Assembly (NCBI GenBank): GCA_022829145.1
Contig: CM040745.1
Location: 25,884,906-25,948,905 of the forward strand
Direction: 5' to 3'
Length of the DNA stretch: 64,000 nucleotides
Origin: Albula goreensis
Taxonomy: Eukaryota; Chordata; Actinopteri; Albuliformes; Albulidae
This document shows, one piece after another, positions 23,286 to 35,200 of this stretch (the first letter of the stretch is position 1; each line of letters opens with the position of its first letter). The position numbers and the translations under genes are program-made. The notes beneath the pieces are model-generated. The model worked only from the letters and a program-made list of their open reading frames with translations. It was not told the origin of the DNA and searched no databases.

Positions 23286-26200
23286 GTAAGTTAGCTAGCC
23301 TAATGTTAGCTTGAGATAGCTTTTTCATTCCAAGCCAGCTAACATTGGCCAACTAGTTACAGGAGCTAGCTAATGTTATGTTTCTGAAGTTGCTGCTAGC
23401 TGCTCAATGTTAGCAAACTCGCCAGCATCTTTGCAATGTCATTCATTTTTCAAAAGGAATCTAGAGGCTGTAGCATGCTAAATGTAGCCCGCTAGATAGG
23501 TTAATGTTCTTGGACCTGCACATCGAGTACGTAATATCGTTTAGAGCGGCATGTCTGATGATCAGTCCCGGGAATAACTAATTTACTGACAGAAATAGCT
23601 GTCTGCTTGCTGTTCATCTAACATTGCATTTCCGTCCTACTGGTACAGCCCCTCAATTGATCAGTAGCTACTTGCCTTAGCATGCTAATTGGACATGGTA
23701 ATACATCGATTTATATGGCATCTGCAGTAATAAAAATAAACGATAAGCATATAGCTTAGTTTTTGGTGTTATCTTGTGATTCTTTTTCCCTGTTAGCCAG
23801 TAAACCACTTGATCGTCTTCTTTCAGTCTAGCAAAGGCATATTGATATTGCAGACTCTGTGACGCTGTGGTAATCAACGTTAGCCTAACTAGTTAAGCCA
23901 GCTCAAGAATAAAATGAACAAGTAAGAAACTCAGGAAATCGCAAGCAGCGTTACTGGAATTTTCAGAACGAATGTATGACTAAGGTAAAAAAAAAAATAA
24001 TAGCAATATTTGACGTACAGGTTTCTCCGGGTGTTTAGCTCAGTTCTTTTTAATCTGGATTCAGAGCTGCATCATTAAGATTAATTTCAGAACCGTGGCA
24101 TAAGTATGTGCAACAGTCTGAACTGGTATTATCAATAAATAATTACTGTATAAAACATTATTTTAAAAGTGTGACTTCGCAGACAGCATAGTCTTACATG
24201 TGCTTATGGTGAAGGACTTTCTGCCGTCATAACCAGCGGTGGCCTGTGACAGGTTGCAAATTTTAGGCTAGTTGTTGTTGTGATGTGTATGCTTCTTTAC
24301 AATACTTGCACTGAAATGGCTTGCCAGTCATTCTTCATGATTTGCAAAAGTTGGGTCGATGACAAATCAACACCCAATGACTGTGTTTGACTGAGGGACA
24401 GTAGAGAAATGGAAGGAAAATGTAATTTCAACATGGTGCCTTGCCAGTGAAATCATGCTTTCAAATCAAGAATTATACCTGGCTTGCATTTAGCTTAGGC
24501 TAAGGCTGGGCAGTGCAATTATATTATCATTCATTGAATTTCTTTTTGATACTATTGGCATATATTATTATCTGTGTTATGATGTGTATTCCACTGTGCC
24601 TAAAGACAGATTAACAAGGAAAAATTGTGCCATCATCTTGTCAAAATTAAGAGTAGAAAGGATGAAATTTGACGATGATTGTGGACGCTTGCCATTTCTA
24701 TGTTAATAAAAATCTGTAAATAGCAATACGTCGTTGCTGAAAAAAGATATTGATATATTGCATAGTGCATATTGATATATTGCAGCATACTTAATGTTGA
24801 TGCTGAGAGAGTGCCAAAAATGTATTAAATTGTAGTTTTTTTGTCATTTTGCCCAGCGCTACCTCAACCCTTCAATAACCCATCAAGGTAGATTTTTGCT
24901 AACCATGCTGCTGTATTCTCCCTTTGATTAGGCTTCCCTCTGTAGTTACCCAGAAACTGTTTTGTGTTTTCATAGATAAAGCCCCTGTGACCAAAAGCCT
25001 GCTGATCATCCCCAGTGCTGTGGCCTTGCTGTTGACTGTGGTGTTACCACAGTACCAGAGCCTCTTCCTCAATAACCTGCAAGCCGTCAGGCAGGATTAT
25101 CAGGTGAGGTGGTGACTTAATGCTAGTTTACACATGTCCACACAAACCCAGTGATGGTATGATTCATGAGTAATCTTGAATGATAATGTGGTACTGATGA
25201 AAGGATAATTGAATAACTAATTTACTGACAGAAATAGCTGTCTGCTTGCTGTTCATGTAACATTTCATTTCTGTCCTACTGGTACAGCCCCTCAATTGAT
25301 CAGTAGCTACTTGCCTTAGCATGCTGATTGGACATGGTAATACATCGACTTATATGGCATCTGCAGTAATAAAAATAAATGATAAGCATATAGCTTAGTT
25401 TTGTTAGTAATTGTAAGGACCAGTCACTCATTACCATGAATGCCATGTAGACACCATGCTATATGGAGCAAAAACACAGGTGTGTGTGTTTCTCCATGTG
25501 GTTAGGTTGGCATTTGTAACATAGGTGAGGTGGAAGAGGGGTTTATTTGCTTCACTTTTGGAGTGTAAGAACTGTAATGCAGATAGTTATTCTCTGTTTG
25601 TGTAACCTAATTTAGTGGTATCCAAGTGTCCTCTTTCCCAAGTGTTGTATATTAAGGCTAATTATTTACATTAATGCAATAATTATTACATTGATTTAAT
25701 GTAGGCTGGCATGTAGACAGCAAGCATTGTTTCTGTCCATCTAGTTGTTTGTCTGTAATGCTTCACTGTCTGTTTCAGGTGTGGAAGCTTCTCTGTGGTA
25801 GGCTGATCTGTTTGGACTTGAAGGACACATTCTGCAGCTGCCTCCTCATCTACAACTTTCGCATTTTTGAAAGAAGATACGGCAGCCGTAAATTTTCTGT
25901 AAGCACTTACCTACCACAATCAAAATGTACAGCTCTTTGCACATGGTGGAATTCATCACTTTCACTGTGTGTGCTCTGACTGCAAAATGCATTGCACCAG
26001 TGGCCTGAGAATACCCTACTGTGATATGAGAGATAGAACAAAGTAACTGTCATTAGGACTTAGTTGCTTCCAACTGTGACATTTTTTTCTGGAGCTCTTG
26101 TAAAACAAGTTTAATGGCACTATTTGAAAACATACTAGGTCATGTTTAGGCTAGAAGCCTGTTACAATTTGATTTGGTAGAATATTCATGAAACTCAGTT

Positions 26201-29200
26201 GGAAATGTAAAATGTAACACACTTTTCCGTAGTGGTTGCTTCATTAAGATGTTAAAAACACTACTTTGTGTTTTTGCACAATTGTCATCATTAAGCATAT
26301 TCACAGAGGTATGTTTATCAGGATAGCTTTGCCAAAGGATTGTTGATTTACATTTTCCTTTCATGTCTGTTTTTACGGTCATGTCTATTTGAAAGTTCCA
26401 GACTTACCGACATTTTTCTACTGAACATTTAGATTTTTTTGTTTGAGGTTTGACTCCAAAGGACAGGGAGCCATTAAAGAAAGACACACTTGTAGTTGCA
26501 GTGCCCTGACATTTTAAACTGTATGAACAACAAATGATGATGAAACAACAACAACACAATTTTAACTTGAACTGCAAAACATTTAGAATGTGTGTCAAGA
26601 CTATAGGAAGTACAACCCTTCATTTTAGTGAATAGGTTTTGTGGTCTGTAGTTTGATTGTCATCAACTAATCTCTGATCTCCATGCCTGTATCTTTGTAG
26701 CCACATGAAGACATAAAATTGTTCAGTTATGACTTGGCATTGATTCGATTAAAATCTAATTTAATCCAGCAACTGATCATGTTAATTGAATGGATCAAAG
26801 TTGATAGCTCTGGACTGTAGAAGAGTCTACAACATATAAAAGCCTTTCAATAAACATGTGCTGCAAAGACAAAGTTGTATTTAAGTTGTAAAATTTACCA
26901 AACATGGTACAATTTAACACCTCACGCATAATTCAAAAATAGAAATGTCCTGATACATAATTAAAATTAGACACAATTTGTTGTTTAGAGAAATATCTTA
27001 AATTGTCAGAACTAAAAACTTGGAACATGTCCATTGCAGAAGACAGAGAACAAATGAAAAGTAATAAAACTGGGTTTAGAACATAATATGTTTGGCAGGA
27101 ACTTTCATAGAAATACAGTACAAGTCAGAAAGTGCAACATAACGCACAGCTTAAATGCAGCAAATTGCTGGGACATTTGGGGCTATTTTTACACACAATA
27201 GAAAATGTAAGCAATATTGACTCAGTTATGAAGGTCTGATTGACATACCCAGTACTAGTCTACAAAATGTTTTTGATAATAAAAATATGTAATAATTGGA
27301 CAAGTTAAGACTTGTTTAGGAATGCAATATTCTAATTGTTAATAGTACTCAACAGATTGTCGATAAGGAAACTATCAGTATCTCTATGTGAAAGGACTCA
27401 AATAAAATAGTTAAGGAACTTAGGGCTATTATTGTTATCAAACTTATTATGGAGTCATAGTGGTAATAATTCAGACTTACAATTTAATGAACTGGCCGCT
27501 TGAATTAACAGGAAACTATTACTTTGATTGGTTGAAAAGAGGTTACTAGGAATTATTAATACTGGTTTACTTAAAAAGCTATTATAATAATTTTCTTAAA
27601 AATAATTAACTCTTTCTGTAATATGTAGAATGTTACTTATTAATTACCCCTCTTGCTGTGTAATTACACAATATATATATACAGTAATCTATGTCTTGTT
27701 TGAAATACATATATAAGTATGAGAGGTTCACATTCCATAATTAAGCATTGCCTGTTTCTGAGCATCATTGTACAGATGATAAGCTTAGATATTGCAAATA
27801 AAAATTTTGGATTTATGACTGAATAGTTTGACTTGAAACAGGTATGCATACGCTCCACAAAACTAAGGATTTATATCTGAATAGTTTGATCTGAAAGCTT
27901 TACACATTTAGTTTCAAATTTCAAGTTTGAAAGGTGAAAGTTTCCCCATGACGCCTTGAAACTTGGTGTACTACTATGGAGGCTAACCAAAGTTTAAAAA
28001 TAATCATACATAAAAATTATTTACATGTTTGGAGCCCGTATGTTAACAGGGAAGACTTATCCAAGTTTGGTACTGACTTCCTTAGTTGGTTATGGTTGAG
28101 TTCTAACCAGCCTTTCTCCCTACAGTCATTTCTGTTCGGAACATGGATTCTGTCGGCACTGATGGACATCCTGCTCATTGAAGCCCTGCACCAAGTCTTC
28201 CATCTCAATGTTGACACTTTGCCATCAGGACCGTGAGTGTTAATATTTAACCCCTTTGTCAATCTTCACATTTACCTGGACAGAAGTATACACCTGAATA
28301 CAGTGCAGAAGGCCATCCTTACTTGTCTCACAAGATTCATTGCTACCAGTAGGTTAATTCCATGATGACCTTGGCAAAGTCATCTAGGCAGAGGGCAAGT
28401 CAGTATTCTGCTGCAAACTCTTCATGCATCACCCATCGGGCTGGTGTAAATTGATGGTGGTTCAGATGAATAACCTCACTGTAAAGTGCTTTGAACCCAT
28501 ATCATTGCTGTCCCCAGTCCTCAAAATGAACAGTACATTGAGCAAAAATCAATGATGTGCATCCAGCTTCAGATTACAGCACTGGTGAGGTTGCTGAGTG
28601 AGCGCACACTGCCAGTATGCATGCTCTTGCGGCGGACGCTGCGGAGGTAGTTCCTGTAGAGGATGACGCTGATGACGCGGTCCTGGAACTGCTTGGACAC
28701 AATGTAGTAGAGTATGATATCCAGCACCGTGCTGAGGTTCATCAGGAAGGTGGTGAAAGCAGCCCAGGCGCTGTACTCATTGCTGCCGTCCTGCAAGAGC
28801 AGCACCACAAAGCAGACGTGGAAGGGCACAAAGCACACCAGTACCTGCACGATGAGGGTGACGATGATCCGCACCGACTTCTGCTTGACCTTAGGCTTGA
28901 GCTTGGAGGTGCGCCCGTGGATCAGGTTGTCCACGATGACAGTGTAGCAGCCCACCATGATGCAGATGGGCACCAGGAAGAAGCAGATGAGCCGGACGAA
29001 GTTGACAGGGTTGTCCTTCCTCAAATGGACAATGTCGCGCGTCTTGGCGCAGGTTGTGAAGTTGGAGGCGCGGTCGGGGTCGTCGTCAGTGAAGAGGAGG
29101 GGGGCTGCGCTGCCCAGGGTCATGACCCACACACAGATGCAGGACACAATGGCTTTGCGCACGTTCTTGAGCTCCTTGCTGTGGCGGGGCTGCACTATGG

Positions 29201-32200
29201 CCACATAGCGGTCAGCGCTGATCAAGGCGAAGAGCCACAGGGCCATGCAGGGGTAAAAGACGGTCAGGGCAGCACTGATCCGACAGAATATGTCACCAAA
29301 GGGCCATTGATCCAGCCCATAGTAAACCATGCGAAAAGGGAGCAGTATGATGAAAATGAGGTCTACAATGGCCACGTTTATCATGTAGATACTGACAGAG
29401 TTTCTCCTCTTGGTGGTCATGCTAAAGACCCACAGTGCTGTGAGGTTGACCACAATTCCAATGAAGAAGATGACACAGTAGAACACCAGGCCTGCAATCC
29501 TGTACTCCCTTGGTACAAGCTCATTAGACATGTTGTCCAGAGTAAGGTTTTGATCCCCTTCCATGTCAGCTATATTCCAAAGCAAGAAAAAGTAGACATT
29601 AATGGTACAACATTAAAGATTAACTAAACAAAACCTAGTGCATTTGTGAATCCGTGTTTGTATGCATGTGTGCGAGTATGTGCACATGTGTGGATACCCT
29701 ATATAATTACAGTTACACAGTTAAAGGCGTGTAATATGTGACATAAAATGCAACAGGCTAATTTAGATACAACATTTACATTAAGACATTTAGCCAGTGA
29801 TTTATTATCTGTGTGTGTGTATATATACATTTACATGTATTGTTTACATCTTCTGTGTATATGTATATCTTCTGCTGTTATGATCACCTTCACAACAAGC
29901 TGCACCAGTTATCTGTATGTGAGCCGCACTCACACTCTGGCTACTGAAGTGAAAGTGCAGTTGTTTAGCTCTGTGGTTTTGTCGTTTTTCCACAAGATAC
30001 ATTTGTTTATAGCAGTAAAGTGAGTCAAATTTTTCCTTGCATCACTTGTCTACAGGTTGACTAATGGATTGTGGTGCAATAATATTCTTACAGACACTTA
30101 AATGTCATGTTTAAACTCATCCAGAGAGGGTTAAAAGTCCTTTAAAAATAGATGCTTTGTTCAAGTGCAGTAGGTCTTTGGAAAACCCCTGTTTAACCAA
30201 TGGCCTGTCCTTAGTAAGAGGAAACAGATGGGCTCATGTCATGTAATTTCTATGTGTGTGCACACATTCGTGTGGTTCTAGAGTGTTTTCATTGTATATG
30301 CTCTCGGCATTTAGCTGGTACTGCTTACGAATGGTACTTAATTTGTTGGTTGATGTCTTTGTATGTTTTCTGGCTCCATGTCAGAATTAGAGAAACAAGT
30401 TACTATGAGCTGTGATGCAAGAAGTGAAGTCCTTTGATAAATCCTTAATTTTTCTCCCTGTTGTAGTAAAATAATTTCACCAAGGAAGAATTGCTTTATG
30501 ATAGATTGGTTTCTTTGAGTAAAGGAACATGAACAGGACTCCAGAGTTTCTGGCCGTTGTGCCATTGATGTTACAAAGATACAGAACTGTAGTGGGTGAC
30601 TGAAAGAAGAGGTGGGAATCTCCTACATGATCATCTCATCATTGGCAGGATGTAGGGGAGGGTGAGGTGTCAGCTGGCATACAGTGCTTTTGACCTGCGG
30701 TGATTAATCATTTAAAGTGAGCACTTTAGCTGTGTACAACCGCAGCTGCTTTTGTCATTGAGTCTGAAGAGGTGAAATGGGGAGACATGAGGTTTGGGGT
30801 GGAAAGACTGAAGTGTCTTCCACTGGGGGAATTTACACACACGCAGCAAGAAACAAGCCAACATTTCAATTGCCATTGGATCCTTTTATAGGTCATAAAT
30901 TTTATACCTGAGGTATGTGTATTAAACGATACATTTGCAAAACTCCAAAATATTCAAAATACTACACAATTAGAATGGATATGTATAATCAGTCTCTGGG
31001 TGTGAATGCTGAATATGGGTACAGTGTGAGTTGTGAGAGGCAGGTTAGATCATGTTTCTAGACATCTATGTGAAACTTGGGTCCTCTGTCTCTCTGGGCA
31101 ATGGCACAAAACCCTTAACTCAGCTCGGATTGGCTTTCATTTCATTAGGCGGACATTATTGGATGCTCAAGTGATAATTTGATTACTAATCAGTGTACTG
31201 CGCTAAATTACATCCACTGTTGAGATGTGGGCAGCTAAAGCTTGATAACAGAACTTTGCAAATCCTAAATCTTTCCTTGTACACATGGACTGTATTTATA
31301 AAAAGACATAGTGCTGTTTACCTAATTGAGCTTATTTGGAAGAAACAGTATGAAGGCTATTTGTGCATCACAACTGTCAGAACTTATTGTTGGCAAGGAT
31401 ACATCATATTGAATCCATCATTTACCTGTAGACGCTTTCAATTTCAACTGGCTTCCCACTCATGAGTTTAATGCTTCAATGATTACCTGACAATATGAAA
31501 GCCCTTTTCCACTTCCTTAATATTTTAACCAGAACTCAAAGGGATCTTTCTCATAATTGAGGAAGTTCCTATTAGGAACTCTCAATTCAGTTACAGTAAT
31601 GCAGGAATAATCACACTAGAAAGGGAAGGCCTCCTTTGAGAAATAGAAGTAGAAATGAAATTAAAAGCACAGCTGGGAGCCAGCTGAGGAGTGATTGGAA
31701 ATCATATGACTACTTTATGTTGTTCTGTAATTAGTTTTCATTTGGTTCTGTATGAATCAGTTTTTTGCTAGCACTGAATAGATTTGGGTTGATTATCCAC
31801 AATTGAAAGTCCTAGCAATTGTCAGATAATAATGACAACACATGATTAAAATGTCAGTGTGGCCGAATGTGACAAAAACCGAAAATCATAATGCTGCACT
31901 GCCATGCAAGTGATCTTATTTATAAGCATTTCCAGTATCACCAGTAACTGTTTTGATCATACCGCATGTAACCTGATTTCCAAAGAACTTGTTTGTGATT
32001 AGTGAGTTTAACAACATTGTGATGGTAATAAGCAAGCCAATGATAAACTTTAAAATGATAAGGTGGATTATACAGGAGACCCCCCTGTATGAAAAGAAGA
32101 GCCCGACAGTCGTTGAACTTCAGCAGTTGTGGCATAAAGTAGCTTTAGCAGCTTTTTTGCAACTTTATGTTCTCCACTTATACTCCCTGTCACCTGACTA

Positions 32201-35200
32201 ATGCCAATAGAACTACATTAACGGGATTCGGTGGCACGCCGTTCTTACCTCTGCTCAGCTCGTCATCTCAGGCTCTTGCTGTAACATCATGGAGGTCTCG
32301 CTCTCTGAGGGACGTGTGATGTGGCTTCCAGCCGACTGTGCAAGCACCCCGCTCAGTACCCTGAGAGGAAGTGATGTCACTCGTTATTTCGGGCAAGTTT
32401 CTTGTAATCGCAGCCCATGCAAAGCCCCTCCACTTCCTGTCTGGGCTTCTGTCAGTGACAGCTTGAACACAAAATAGAGGTATACAAAGTAGAGCACACA
32501 GAGTGTGTTGAAGCCCTGAGGTGTTGGGCAGCCATATTTAGACCACTATTAGGCTTTTTGCATTCTTGCTAATTCTCACCACGTTCAGCTGCAAACGGGT
32601 GGCGACAGATGGCTGTAGATACATTGTAGAGATGCCACTGCAGACAGAAGGCTGGTGGTAAGTGAACAAGGAAAGGGCCTGTTTTGGTGGTTGTCCTAAG
32701 CTTATACGATTAACATTAATGACACACAACATAAACTTGGCAAACATAAACTCAAGTCTTATGAACAGCTGCACGAGAATGAAGAAGATGGTACTCTTCT
32801 CTTTACACTAAAAGGTTACTGAAAGTCCAGTTATTATCAAACAATTGTTATTAAACTAGCATTTTATACACACACATACAATTTTAAGCACAGTGAGTGG
32901 TCTCCCATGCAGGTGTAACACTCTTGCATGTTTCTGTATATCATTTTAAGAGCTTTAGCTGTTGTTTTATGCATTCTTTAAGCACTTTATGACACAAGCT
33001 GAAGGATTTTGAATATTTTCACCCTCATCTTTGCTGTCCCTCTCTGTCTTTCACTCTCATGGGAGTTTGAGAAGAGGAACATAACTCAGACATTGAGTTG
33101 CAAAATGCATTTGCCATGTTTTTCTTCAAATAAATGTTTCACTTCCTTTTAGTTGGTACAGCTATTATTCAAAGCATATTATTAACATACCACGCATAAT
33201 TTTTCTACCAGGATGATCAAATCTAGGTACATAGAAGAGGATTGACATTGAAAGGCCTGTACCTTTTGACTAATTTAAGAAAATATGCAATGGAGTGTTT
33301 TGTGCGCTCCCTCTGAACCCCTTGCCAGTATATAAAAATTGTACGTAAATTAGAAAACAAGAAATCATTGCCTTGTTAGAACACATTCAAGTGAATAACT
33401 TTCAGTTTTATATGGTTGGTACAAAGAGTGCTTTCACTTCTTTGGTGGCTTCTTGTTACTGTTTTCATTGTTGAGCTGAGGAGTTGTTGTGATGGAGCCT
33501 AAGCTTGGATAATGTTGAGTGATGTAGTAATGGATTCATGGGTAATATTGTCTTAGTTATTATAGATATGGTGCCTGTGAAACAAGCATTGTAATAAGAC
33601 AATGATGAAAGTAAGTAACAGGACCATGAATGGGTGGGGCCGTTCACTGCTCAGCTGCAAACTGCATGGAACCATGTCCTGTTTACATGGCTTACCAGCC
33701 CCAAAGGTGACTTCTGTTTTTTTATTCAAATATTAATCAGCACTATCCTAATTGCACTGTTATTGGCTGGTCATCCAATGGACCTGCATGTCTATTAACA
33801 TTAGTAGATTAAGCACTGTAATGCTAACATAAGCATGTTTCTTAGTGATTGTTTCCTTCACCACGGTTGTGTATTGTGAGTGGTGGCTTTCTAGTTAGCA
33901 TTTGGCCACATGCAGCCACAGAGGGAGCTGTACAGTGTAAGTGTTTGAGGCTACAAAACGGTTGGCAGAGTGGTGTAGGTCTCACTGATGAGCACCAGTA
34001 GCCTGCGTGGCCATGGCTGACTGTTTCCCACCATGTTACCATCCTTTTGAGTTCTTCTTTTCTATGACTGTATTAAGAATCCTCGTTTTCAGTTTCTTGT
34101 TCCCTTGTTTTTAATTTGTGCTGGTCATTATTGTTGGTTGTATGCAAGGGCATGTGGGTCCCGCCTCACTGATGTGCTTACTATTGAGATATGTACATTT
34201 CACAATATTTAAATGATGGCATTTTGAAGCCTTTTTCCATTTTTCTGAACTTCCACTCATTTTCAGACATTTCATCTTTAGAGACATGTTTGCCATGATT
34301 GGCCAGTGTGCCGAGAATTAGTCTTTAATAGCCAGTTATTTGCTATAATGATTGAATTCATAGGTAGTCTGTTTTAATGTGCTTGCAGTTTTTTAATCTG
34401 CAAGTGCAGCTTCAAATGAACTGTGAAGCACTGTCTGCATCAATCACATTTCCTTTGTTCTTCAAAGCAAATGGCATTTTTTTGTTCATGTCAAAGTTTC
34501 AAAACAAGCATGAGGTCCCTTGTTAAAAAACACACAACCCTAAATCTTCTTAAGTTACTCAGTTTGTGAGTAGAGGTTGAGTTCCCAGTGAATCCTGCAG
34601 CACAGCATTTAAGCATACTTCATGACTACAGATTCCTGTCAGACTCATGAGCACAGGGCTAATCTTGCTTAAACTGTTGCTGTTTTATTTCTGTCTGGAT
34701 CTACCGTTTTAACCTCATACATCATGCAAACTTCCTTACTTCACCACACAAGGCATATTTTAAACCATCTTCCTCCACTGATGCCATGCCCCAGCACTGA
34801 TGTTATTCACTCACTATAATATTACTTTATTTGTTGATGGTTGGCCCTTTATATCAGCTGGAAATAAATGCACCATCTTTCTTAAAAGTGTCAAACGTTT
34901 TTAAAAAAATCCATTGCTCAAATAGATATCTTTAACACTTTCCTTCAGTCTTATGTGCTTTCACAAATTGGTGTGAGATTGTCAGACTGGCTACATCAGA
35001 CTGGCAAACACGTTTGTAAAATGCCCTGCCCACTGTAAAGTACTTTGAGATTGTAACACTGTAAAACGTTTTCTATAAATAAAGTGTATTGTCATTTATT
35101 ATTGTTATTCACCTTCCATTTGGAGATGGTAACCCCTATTCTCATTCAACCATGAATATTTTGGTTCCGTCAATTTACTTTGGCTACATTTTCTCTCTTA

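Larger units (their letters stand above)
23286..24975 (+). other. UBAC2: UBAC2 intron 1
   Basis: This 1690 bp GT-AG intron holds a cluster of AATGTTAGC/GCTAGC motifs near its 5' end, copy A of a 192 bp duplicated segment (23572-23763) and a MITE-like element (24504-24860). No coding exon is visible. Confidence 0.85.

Noticed and set aside
28617..29627. A 336-codon + strand open frame covering nearly all of GPR18
   Set aside because: It is the exact antisense of the GPR18 CDS. The GC-rich third positions of a conserved GPCR remove stops from the opposite strand, and its His/Val/Glu/Asp-rich translation has no family features.
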